A stretch of 5,694 nucleotides of DNA from an uncultured Lachnospiraceae bacterium. Lineage in GTDB: Bacteria > Bacillota > Clostridia > Lachnospirales > Lachnospiraceae. The translations under genes and the position numbers were made by a program. Location: positions 1-5,694 of the forward strand of contig CAMWWJ010000225.1 of the NCBI GenBank assembly GCA_947177925.1, written 5' to 3'. Positions 1 through 5,694 of this stretch are shown piece by piece (the stretch's first letter is position 1; each line of letters begins with the position of its first letter). Under the pieces are notes generated by a model, which worked only from the letters and a program-made list of their open reading frames with translations, did not search any database and was not told the DNA's origin.

Positions 1-602
1 GCATGAAGCTGTTTGATGTGCCCCTTCATTTTAATTTTCAGAGGGCTTCCTGTGGAAACGGAAATTTTGATATGGGTTCTATTTTCAACGGTACTCTCGT
101 AAAGGAAGAAAGCGAATTTGCAGTTACCTTTGTGGACAATCACGATACCCAGCCGGGACAGGCGTTGCAGTCCTGGGTCATGGACTGGTTCAAGCCTTTA
201 GCCTATGGGCTCATACTTCTTCAGGAAAAAGGGCTTCCCTGTGTATTTTATGGGGATTATTACGGGATTCCCCATGATCATATACAGCCGGTTAAGGGGC
301 TTGACAGGCTGCTGAAGCTTCGGAAAAGCTATGCTTATGGCAGGGAACACCGTTATTTTGACCATCATAACATCGTAGGCCTTACAAGGGAAGGAACCCC
401 GGAAATGGAAAAATCCGGACTTGCCCTGTTGGTCAGCGATGGGCCGGGAGGCTCTAAAGTCATGTATGTGGGAGAAGAAAAGCGGGGAAAGACCTTTTAT
501 GATTACATGGGCAACAGACCGGAAAAAGTAGTGATAGGAGAAGACGGAAAGGGAGAATTCTTTGTAGAAGGCGGCTCTGTGTCCGTATGGGTGGAGGAAT
601 GA
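1..602 (+). CDS. Alpha-amylase, GH13 family, 3' part (5' end outside window)
   Basis: This is the C-terminal 199 residues of an alpha-amylase, an endo-acting enzyme that hydrolyses alpha-1,4 bonds in starch or glycogen. The stretch FDVPLHFNF, then FVDNHDTQPGQ, WFKPLAYG and VFYGDYYG follow the order seen in liquefying Bacillus amylases and E. coli AmyA (GH13 subfamily 5 type). FVDNHD is conserved region IV. Its Asp, at bases 144-146, is the transition-state-stabilising acid. The nucleophile Asp and acid/base Glu would lie upstream and cannot be checked. The segment from about base 381 (GLTREG, SDGPGG, MYVG, GGSVSVWV) is beta-sandwich domain C and ends where family members end, so the 3' end is intact. 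The Met at base 3 is internal, not a start; by comparison with the family roughly 290 residues are missing. Without the N-terminus I cannot say whether the enzyme is cytoplasmic or secreted. The stop TGA overlaps the sbcD ATG. Confidence 0.93.
   Translation, partial: MKLFDVPLHFNFQRASCGNGNFDMGSIFNGTLVKEESEFAVTFVDNHDTQPGQALQSWVMDWFKPLAYGLILLQEKGLPCVFYGDYYGIPHDHIQPVKGLDRLLKLRKSYAYGREHRYFDHHNIVGLTREGTPEMEKSGLALLVSDGPGGSKVMYVGEEKRGKTFYDYMGNRPEKVVIGEDGKGEFFVEGGSVSVWVEE
587..602 (+). promoter_or_regulatory. Amylase-sbcD translational junction with two candidate starts
   Basis: The amylase stop TGA (600-602) and the sbcD ATG (599-601) share the sequence ATGA, the classic arrangement for termination-reinitiation. 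A strong GGAGG at 593-597 sits only one base before this ATG, too close for a standard Shine-Dalgarno interaction. It could instead hold a terminating ribosome in place. The upstream ATG at 587 has only a distant purine run (GAAGGCGG, 567-574). Neither start therefore has ideal spacing, and the choice of 599 rests on family alignment. Confidence 0.5.
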
Positions 603-1723
603 AATTATTACACACGGCAGATCTTCATATCGGAAAGACCATGTATGAATTTCCGTTGTATGAGGATCAGGCATATATATTGAACCAAATACTTGAGATT
701 GCAAAAAAAGAGCAGGTGGATGTGCTTTTGCTGGCAGGGGATATTTATGACAGGAGCATTCCTTCCACAGAGGCGGTAACTGTCTTTGATGAGTTCCTTA
801 CTGCCTGCGTCAAGGAAGGCATCGTTACCATGGTCATAAGCGGCAATCACGATTCCCCGGAGCGGCTTTCCTTTGGGGGGAGGCTGTTTGAAGAAAACAG
901 GCTCTATATTGCAGGCATCTGGGAGGGACAGGTGAAGAAGGTAACCTTACAGGATGAATACGGAGAGGTGGACTTTTACCTGCTTCCTTTTGTAAGACCG
1001 GGGCAGCTTCAGGCAAAGACGGAAGGAGAAGCAGTGGAAAAAATCATGAAGGAAATCGTTTCTCTGGACAAAGGGAAGCGAAATGTGCTTATGACCCATT
1101 ACTTTGTAGGCGGAAAAAACTGTGAACCTGAGCTTTCTGAATCAGAAAATACCGTGTATGTAGGCGGAATCGACATGGTGTCCCATACTATTTTTGAGGA
1201 ATTTGATTATGTGGCATTAGGACATCTCCATAAGGCACAGAAGGTAGGAGAAAACCACGTATATTATGCCGGGTCGCCTCTTGCATATTCCTTTTCGGAA
1301 AACAGCAGCAAAACCATACAGCTGGTGGAGCTTTTAAAGCCGGGAGAGGTTGTTGTAAAAAAGATGCCCCTAAAGCCTCTTAGGGAGGTGCGTACCATTG
1401 AAGGGAATCTGTGGGAGCTTACAAAGGAACAGATTGCAGCCTTGGAAAACAGAGAGGATTATATCCGGGCAGTGCTTACCAATGAGGAAGCGCTTATGGA
1501 GCCGATGGCAGTGCTTCGGAGCGTGTATCCCAATGCCATGGAAATTATACTAAAGGAAAAGGAGTTAGCAAACGCTAATCAAAGGAAGCAGCAGATTACC
1601 AGAAAGAAAAAAAGCGGCATTGAGCTGTTTCAGGATTTTTATACTTATGTAGAGGAAAAAGACATGAGTGAAGAGCAGCTTACAGTGGCAGAAGAAATGA
1701 TGAACAAAGCGCTTATGAAATAG
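599..1723 (+). CDS. sbcD: Exonuclease SbcCD, nuclease subunit SbcD
   Basis: SbcD is the bacterial Mre11 homologue, a Mn-dependent metallo-phosphoesterase. With SbcC it cleaves DNA hairpins and degrades double-strand ends in the cytoplasm. All phosphoesterase motifs are visible in the 374-residue product: HTADLHIGK (Asp8, His10), LLAGDIYD (Asp48), SGNHDSPERL (Asn83, His84), MTHYF (His167) and ALGHLHKAQ (His209, His211). Residues from about 250 onward form the capping and SbcC-binding C-terminal region, which is Lys/Glu-rich. The length is close to that of B. subtilis and E. coli SbcD (about 390-400 residues). I chose the ATG at 599 because MKLLHTADLH is where the family begins; an in-frame ATG at 587 would only add MGGG. 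The start overlaps the amylase stop (ATGA), and sbcC follows after 27 bases, so translation is probably coupled. Confidence 0.95.
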   Translation: MKLLHTADLHIGKTMYEFPLYEDQAYILNQILEIAKKEQVDVLLLAGDIYDRSIPSTEAVTVFDEFLTACVKEGIVTMVISGNHDSPERLSFGGRLFEENRLYIAGIWEGQVKKVTLQDEYGEVDFYLLPFVRPGQLQAKTEGEAVEKIMKEIVSLDKGKRNVLMTHYFVGGKNCEPELSESENTVYVGGIDMVSHTIFEEFDYVALGHLHKAQKVGENHVYYAGSPLAYSFSENSSKTIQLVELLKPGEVVVKKMPLKPLREVRTIEGNLWELTKEQIAALENREDYIRAVLTNEEALMEPMAVLRSVYPNAMEIILKEKELANANQRKQQITRKKKSGIELFQDFYTYVEEKDMSEEQLTVAEEMMNKALMK

Positions 1724-1740
1724 AGTTTGAAGGAATGAAG

Positions 1741-1746
1741 AGAGGA
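1741..1746 (+). promoter_or_regulatory. Ribosome binding site of sbcC
   Basis: AGAGGA stands four bases before the sbcC ATG at 1751, in the 27-base gap after the sbcD stop. This supports the chosen start. The gap is too short, and has no clear -35/-10 pair, to suggest a separate promoter. Confidence 0.65.
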
Positions 1747-1750
1747 AAGC

Positions 1751-4423
1751 ATGAAGCCTATTGAAATGACACTTTCTGCCTGGGGACCGTACCGGGAAAA
1801 GGAAACCATTGATTTTTCCCCATTTGAGGGAAAGGGATTGTTTTTGATCACAGGACCCACCGGAGGGGGGAAAACCACTATATTTGATGGAATCACCTTT
1901 GCCCTTTACGGGGAAACAAGCGGAGAAATGCGGGAAAGGGAAACACTTAGAAGCGATTTTTCCAAGGAAGGGACGGAGACCTATGTGAATCTGGTTTTTT
2001 CCCATAAAGGAGAAGTTTATAGGATTGAGAGAAATCCCAAATATTTCAGGCCCAAAAAGCGGAAAACAGGAGCCGGAGAGCTGGCGGAGGAAAAGGAGCG
2101 GGCAAAGCTTTTTCTGCCGGATGGTACAGTGGTGGAAGGACCAAAGGAAGTTACCAAAAGGATACGGCAGCTTCTGGCATTGGATTACAGACAGTTTAAG
2201 CAGACCACCATGCTTGCCCAGGGAGAATTTACAAGGCTTTTGTATGCCTCTCCCCAGGACAAGACGAAAATATTCCGGGAAATCTTCGGCACCACTCTGT
2301 ATGATAAATTTACAGGGGAGTTAAAGGCAAGGACAAAGGCATTGTACGCAGAAGGAAAGTCCTTAAAGGATAAAATGGATGAGGATATCGCACATATTTC
2401 CATGGAAGAGGAAACCTGGCAGGAGCTTATCGGGGGAGAAAGCTATCACTATGAGCAGATTAAGGACTATTTAGAGGAAGAAAAAAAGAAAAAGGAAGCT
2501 TTCAAAAAGAAGGAAGAGGAAGCAATCAAAAAACTGGAGCTTCAATATGAAAAAGCAAACAAAAAGCTGGAACAGGCGAAAATGGCTAACGGAAAGCTGG
2601 ATGAGCAGGAAAAAACAGAAAAGAGCCTGACAGAGCTGAAAGCAGACGAAGAGGAAATGAAAAAGCGCCAGGCAGCAGTAGATGCTGCCCAGAAGGCGGT
2701 TTATATAGAAGCAGCTTATAGAGAATGGACGGAGCAGAAAAAGGCAGTTCTGGAAGTGACGGAAAAAGAAAAAGATTATATTTCCAAAGAAAGAGAACGA
2801 AAGGAAAAACAAAAGGAACTGAAGATTTTCAAGGAAAAGGAAGCCGTTTTTGAGGAGCTTTTCCATTTATCAGAAGATCTACTGCAATTAAAGGAGAATC
2901 TGTCCGAAAAGGAAAAGCAAAGGAAAAAAGAGGAAAAGAAATTAGAAAGCAGCCAAAAGAGCTATGAAGAAAAGGAACAGATCGTAAAGAAGAAAAAGGA
3001 TTTGTACGAGGAAAAGGATAGAGAACGAAAGCGGGCTGCCATTGGTCTTGCTGCCTCTCTTTTAGAAGAGGGAAAGCCCTGCCCTGTCTGCGGCTCCCTG
3101 ACACACCCGCACATTGCCAAGGCAGAGGAAGGTATTTTAAGCGAAGAAGAGCTAAGGGCGCTAAAGGAAGCATATGAAAGAGAAGATAAAGAGCTGTTTC
3201 AAATTCATGGGGAAGCAAGCAAAATGATGGAGCGGGTGCAGGCTCTTAGTCTCCAGTCAGAAGAGCTTTCCGGGGAAGCTTCGGAAAAGAAGGAAAGATT
3301 AGGTAAACTAATAGAAAAAAACAAAGAAACCGTATGTGCTTTATGGAAAGGACAGAATAAGGAGTCAGAGCATATGGACCAGGAAGCGTTGTGCTCCTTA
3401 AAGCCTGTTTATGAAGAAAAGAGAAGACAGTGGGAGGCGCTGGAAAAAGAGCTTATTTCCGTAAGCTCCCTGTTGCAGGCTGCAAAAAAGGAAAAGGAAC
3501 AGACAAAGGAAAGGGAAAAGGAAGCAGCCGCCCGCTGGAAGGAAGCATTGAAGGAACAGAAGTTTTCAGGGGAGAAAGCCTTCTTGGAAAAACGGATGGA
3601 GCCGGAGAGGCTGGAGGCAGAAAGGAAAAAGCTGGATGCTTATCAGAAAAAGCTCCATACTCTTACCGAGCAAAGCAAGGCGCTTGCCAGAGAATGCAAA
3701 AAGCTGGAACGAATGGATTTGTCCTTATTAAAGCAGGAAGCGGAGGAAATAAAGAAAAAACGTGACGAGGCATTAAAGGAAAAGGAAAAACTGGTCATAG
3801 GTTTAGATACCATGAAAAGAGTCATAAAGGGACTTAAGGAAAAGCTGGAGCAATGGGAAAAAGTACAGGAAGAATATGGGATTATAAAAGGATTGGAAAA
3901 TACTGCCGCAGGGAATAATAAAAAAAGGCTTGTATTTGAACAATATGTGCTTACCGGATATTTCGATGAGATTTTAGAGGCGGCTAATCTTCGATTTGAG
4001 AAAATGACCGGGAACCGTTTTTTGCTGGAACGGGTTTTGGAAGTAGGAGACGGCAGGACCAAGGACAATCTGGAAATTGCTGTATTTGACCATTATACGG
4101 GAAAAAGCCGTTCGGTAAAAACTTTGTCCGGGGGGGAGGCTTTTAAGGCATCCCTGTCCTTATCCTTAGGGCTTAGCGATGTGATACAGCAAAGCAGGGG
4201 AGGAATCCAGGTGGAGACTTTGTTTGTGGATGAGGGCTTTGGCGCCCTTGACGGAGAGTCTTTGGACCAGGCGGTAAAGGCTCTTTATTCCCTTGTGGAG
4301 CATGACCGGATGATTGGAATCATTTCCCATGTACCGGAGCTTCGGGAACGGATACCGGAAAAGATTCTGGTGGAGAAATCTGTTAAGGGAAGTAAAATCA
4401 TAGTGGAGGATTATACAAAGTGA
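1751..4423 (+). CDS. sbcC: Exonuclease SbcCD, ATPase subunit SbcC
   Basis: SbcC is an SMC/Rad50-type ABC ATPase that clamps DNA and drives SbcD. The 890-residue protein has the full layout. The N-terminal half-ATPase carries Walker A GPTGGGKT (35-42) and Q-loop LAQGEF (155-160). A Lys/Glu-rich coiled-coil arm spans about 190-440. The zinc hook CPVCGSLTHP (444-453, Cys codons at 3080 and 3089) joins two subunits. A returning arm spans about 455-715. The C-terminal half-ATPase starts near FEQYVLTGYFDEIL (729 on), with ABC signature LSGGEAF (792-798), Walker B TLFVDEGFG (Asp827, Glu828), D-loop GALD and H-loop His860 in GIISHVPEL. The two arms are nearly equal in length, as expected of an intact antiparallel hairpin. 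The protein is somewhat shorter than E. coli SbcC (about 1,050), mostly through shorter arms. The Walker A has GGGKT where GAGKS/T is more usual. The stop overlaps the next gene by four bases. Confidence 0.96.
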   Translation: MKPIEMTLSAWGPYREKETIDFSPFEGKGLFLITGPTGGGKTTIFDGITFALYGETSGEMRERETLRSDFSKEGTETYVNLVFSHKGEVYRIERNPKYFRPKKRKTGAGELAEEKERAKLFLPDGTVVEGPKEVTKRIRQLLALDYRQFKQTTMLAQGEFTRLLYASPQDKTKIFREIFGTTLYDKFTGELKARTKALYAEGKSLKDKMDEDIAHISMEEETWQELIGGESYHYEQIKDYLEEEKKKKEAFKKKEEEAIKKLELQYEKANKKLEQAKMANGKLDEQEKTEKSLTELKADEEEMKKRQAAVDAAQKAVYIEAAYREWTEQKKAVLEVTEKEKDYISKERERKEKQKELKIFKEKEAVFEELFHLSEDLLQLKENLSEKEKQRKKEEKKLESSQKSYEEKEQIVKKKKDLYEEKDRERKRAAIGLAASLLEEGKPCPVCGSLTHPHIAKAEEGILSEEELRALKEAYEREDKELFQIHGEASKMMERVQALSLQSEELSGEASEKKERLGKLIEKNKETVCALWKGQNKESEHMDQEALCSLKPVYEEKRRQWEALEKELISVSSLLQAAKKEKEQTKEREKEAAARWKEALKEQKFSGEKAFLEKRMEPERLEAERKKLDAYQKKLHTLTEQSKALARECKKLERMDLSLLKQEAEEIKKKRDEALKEKEKLVIGLDTMKRVIKGLKEKLEQWEKVQEEYGIIKGLENTAAGNNKKRLVFEQYVLTGYFDEILEAANLRFEKMTGNRFLLERVLEVGDGRTKDNLEIAVFDHYTGKSRSVKTLSGGEAFKASLSLSLGLSDVIQQSRGGIQVETLFVDEGFGALDGESLDQAVKALYSLVEHDRMIGIISHVPELRERIPEKILVEKSVKGSKIIVEDYTK
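4405..4409 (+). promoter_or_regulatory. Ribosome binding site supporting a GTG start
   Basis: GGAGG inside the last codons of sbcC lies 10 bases before the GTG at 4420. It favours this GTG over the in-frame ATG at 4447, which has no comparable site at suitable distance. The location inside sbcC fits coupled translation through the GTGA overlap. Confidence 0.6.
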
Positions 4424-5514
4424 GAGAAGGAAACGGAAAAAAAGGAATGATAGTATTCATGGTCCTTTTGATATTTCTGGCAGCAGCAGTAACAGGCTGC
4501 AAAAAAGGAACAGAAGATAAGGAAAATGAAACAAAGGTAGTGCTCACAACAGGATTTGCAGCAAATGAAGTATTCCGCATTGGAAAAAGCTCCTGCATGT
4601 TGCCGGAAATCAAGGTCTATCTTCTGAATACGAAAAATCAGTACGAAAGCATTTATGGAGCCCAGATCTGGAATACCAGGCTTGAGGATAATACGCTTGA
4701 AGAGAAGGTAAAGGACACTGTTATTGCAAGAGTTGCCCAGATCAAGACTATGAACCTTCTGGCACAGGAACATGAGATTGCACTTTCAGAACATGAGCAG
4801 AAACTCGTGAGCCAGGCGGCTTTGGAGTATTACGAAACCCTTTCCGCCGGAGAAATAGAGTATCTGGATGCGGATGAGCAGTTGATTGAGCAGCTTTATG
4901 GGGAATATGCCCTTGCGGATAAGATTTATTATTCCATTATACAGGATGTGAACCCGGAAATAAGCGATGATGAAGCAAGAACCATTACGGTAAAAGTGAT
5001 TTTCCTAAAAAACTATTCCTTAGACGGTGAAAAGAACCGGATTCCCTATACGGAAGAAACGAAGGCTGCCACGGAAAAAAGGGCAAAGGAAATATTAGTG
5101 CTGGCTAAGTCCGGTGAAGATTTTGATACATTGATCAACCAGTACAGTGAGGATGAAAACAGCACCTATTCCTTTGGCAAAGGAGAAATGGAAGCCGCTC
5201 TTGAGGAAGCCGCTTTTAACCTGAGTACGGATGCCGTCAGCGATGTGGTGGAAACAGAGTATGGTTATTACATTATTAAATGTGTCAGCACCTTTGACCG
5301 GAAGGAAACCGATGCCAATAAAGTAAAAATCGTGGAACAGAGAAAAAAGGAAGCCTTTAACCAGGTTTATGATGACTTTGTGAAAAGTCAGGTGCGGAAT
5401 CTGAATGAAGGGCTTTGGGACAGTGTTACGCTGGCAGCGGGGGAAGATATGGATACGGTGGAGTTTTTTCAGATATATGATAAGTATTTTCAAGGGGCTT
5501 TTGTAGAAAAGTAG
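4420..5514 (+). CDS. Lipoprotein with PpiC/parvulin-like domain (PrsA/SurA-type foldase)
   Basis: This is a predicted extracytoplasmic lipoprotein of 364 residues, related to PrsA/SurA-type peptidyl-prolyl isomerases that help exported proteins fold. Residues 1-26 are a lipoprotein signal peptide: basic start with Lys7-Lys8, hydrophobic core 10-24, and lipobox VTGC with Cys27 as the lipidated residue. Residues 50-180 are helical and Glu-rich, consistent with a SurA_N-like chaperone region. Residues about 188-292 resemble the parvulin fold: GEDFDTLINQYSED (232-245), FGKGEME, AAFNLSTDAVSDVVETEYGYYIIK (264-287, near-standard ending). Both histidines usual in this fold are absent: the SHIL position reads KVIF (192-195) and YGYHIIK reads YGYYIIK (Tyr284). 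The GGDLG loop is also shortened. Chaperone activity is therefore more likely than efficient isomerase activity; that is inference. The GTG start is supported by GGAGG and overlaps the sbcC stop. A start at 4447 would keep the hydrophobic core but remove the basic N-terminus. Confidence 0.85.
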   Translation: MREGNGKKGMIVFMVLLIFLAAAVTGCKKGTEDKENETKVVLTTGFAANEVFRIGKSSCMLPEIKVYLLNTKNQYESIYGAQIWNTRLEDNTLEEKVKDTVIARVAQIKTMNLLAQEHEIALSEHEQKLVSQAALEYYETLSAGEIEYLDADEQLIEQLYGEYALADKIYYSIIQDVNPEISDDEARTITVKVIFLKNYSLDGEKNRIPYTEETKAATEKRAKEILVLAKSGEDFDTLINQYSEDENSTYSFGKGEMEAALEEAAFNLSTDAVSDVVETEYGYYIIKCVSTFDRKETDANKVKIVEQRKKEAFNQVYDDFVKSQVRNLNEGLWDSVTLAAGEDMDTVEFFQIYDKYFQGAFVEK

Positions 5515-5516
5515 TA

Positions 5517-5528
5517 CTTATGCATAAG
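5517..5528. repeat. 12-base perfect palindrome after the lipoprotein stop
   Basis: CTTATGCATAAG reads the same on both strands and starts two bases after the stop codon of the lipoprotein gene. It has no loop and no T-run, so it is not a standard intrinsic terminator. It could be a binding site for a dimeric protein, or chance in an AT-rich stretch. Confidence 0.5.
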
Positions 5529-5619
5529 GTTGATGAGGGATTTCAGGAGTGGCTGAAGGGACGCAAAAGAGGGAGGGGGAAGGATTCACGGCGGTGTTTT
5601 TGACAGCAGGTTTCCTAAA

Positions 5620-5638
5620 CAGCCCGGAGAGGGTGCTG
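5620..5638 (+). repeat. Small imperfect hairpin
   Basis: CAGC-CC (5620-5625) can pair with GG-(G)T-GCTG (5632-5638) with one bulged T and a six-base loop. The same right arm, TGCTG (5634-5638), can alternatively pair with CAGCA at 5604-5608, so two mutually exclusive foldings exist. Confidence 0.35.
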
Positions 5639-5652
5639 GTACCGTTCGGGTC

Positions 5653-5684
5653 GGCATATAGCGGCGTCCATGCCGCAATATGCC
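5653..5684. repeat. Long inverted repeat (13-base arms, 6-base loop)
   Basis: GGCATATAGCGGC (5653-5665) and GCCGCAATATGCC (5672-5684) pair at 12 of 13 positions around the loop GTCCAT, with a single A-A mismatch. The stem is strong. It is followed by TAAAATGTGT and not by a T-run on the + strand, while on the - strand the bases following it are also not a T-run, so it does not look like a Rho-independent terminator in either direction. A regulatory RNA stem, a repeat-element end or a protein site are possible. Confidence 0.6.
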
Positions 5685-5694
5685 TAAAATGTGT

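Larger units (their letters stand above)
5515..5694. other. Right-hand region without a recognised gene
   Basis: These 180 bases follow the lipoprotein stop and run to the window edge. A short + strand frame from ATG 5520 ends after 28 codons and has no family resemblance. Two longer frames stay open to the edge: a + strand frame from about 5537 (possible GTG at 5549, containing FLTAGFLNSPERVLVPFG) and a - strand frame from the edge down to a stop at 5518-5520 (58 codons, rich in Pro, Thr and Ala). They overlap each other and I recognise neither, so I do not call a gene. The part from 5590 to 5684 is about 59% G+C by hand count, above the operon to its left, and holds inverted repeats. It could be a structured leader of a gene further right, a dispersed repeat, or the end of a convergent gene. 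Confidence 0.5.

Noticed and set aside
3..5. ATG at base 3 as the start of a small amylase-like gene
   Set aside because: Homology to full-length amylases continues in frame from the first bases, there is no ribosome binding site in view, and the catalytic nucleophile and acid/base would be missing. The gene simply extends beyond the window.
198..1016. Several - strand open frames opposite the amylase and sbcD
   Set aside because: They have no recognisable motifs and no ribosome binding sites, and they overlap clear genes across their full length.
2471..2866. Long - strand open frame opposite the sbcC coiled coil, very rich in Phe and Leu and resembling a membrane protein
   Set aside because: It is the complement of AAA/GAA-rich Lys/Glu codons, which reads as TTT/TTC/CTT. 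The + strand has an unambiguous SbcC with all motifs, so this is a shadow frame.
2470..3000. Repeated GGAAAAGGAA-like purine runs as a DNA repeat array
   Set aside because: The spacing is irregular and the pattern is explained by Lys/Glu codons of the coiled-coil arm.
599..4423. SbcCD-like pair as part of a new anti-phage defence system
   Set aside because: Both proteins have standard SbcD and SbcC layouts, and the neighbours (amylase, foldase lipoprotein) are not defence genes. Housekeeping hairpin and DNA-end processing is the simpler reading.
4437..4443. A-AAA-AAA heptamer in frame near the start of the lipoprotein gene, a possible -1 frameshift site
   Set aside because: Poly-A is common in this Lys-rich sequence, there is no following stimulatory structure that I can see, and a shift would destroy the signal peptide without giving a recognisable product.
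5587..5601. CAC-GGCG-GTG followed by TTTTT as a possible terminator
   Set aside because: The stem is only three base pairs, too weak for an intrinsic terminator.

Overview
The window reads as a piece of a low-to-mid GC Firmicutes chromosome. It is most likely from a Clostridia of the Lachnospiraceae type. The evidence is a purine-rich coding strand, strong GGAGG-type ribosome binding sites, heavy use of AAA/GAA/ATA/AGG codons, a sbcD-sbcC pair with Firmicutes-style motifs, and a PrsA-like lipoprotein. This placement is inferred from protein style and composition, not from a marker gene.

All four recognisable genes lie on the + strand and are packed like one operon. Positions 1-602 hold the 3' part of a GH13 alpha-amylase that begins left of the window; its last catalytic aspartate and beta-sandwich domain C are present. 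Its stop overlaps the start of sbcD (599-1723), which encodes the metallo-phosphoesterase nuclease subunit. After a 27-base gap with a ribosome binding site comes sbcC (1751-4423), the SMC/Rad50-like ATPase with a CPVC zinc hook. Its TGA overlaps the GTG start of a lipoprotein with a PpiC/parvulin-like domain (4420-5514). The last 180 bases (5515-5694) contain no gene I can recognise, but they are GC-rich and hold several inverted repeats.

SbcD and SbcC form one machine: the SbcC ATPase opens and closes around DNA, and SbcD cuts hairpins and blocked double-strand ends. The amylase (glucan breakdown) and the lipoprotein (folding of exported proteins) have no known mechanistic link to it. Their joining by 4-base overlaps points to co-transcription and translational coupling rather than a shared pathway. 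No promoter or convincing terminator is visible inside the window, so both ends of the operon probably lie outside it or in the unresolved right-hand end.

I see no clear sign of a new defence or mobile system. The points most worth a second look are the parvulin domain that lacks both conserved histidines, the structured GC-rich tail, and G-homopolymers sitting in or beside key motifs of sbcD and sbcC.
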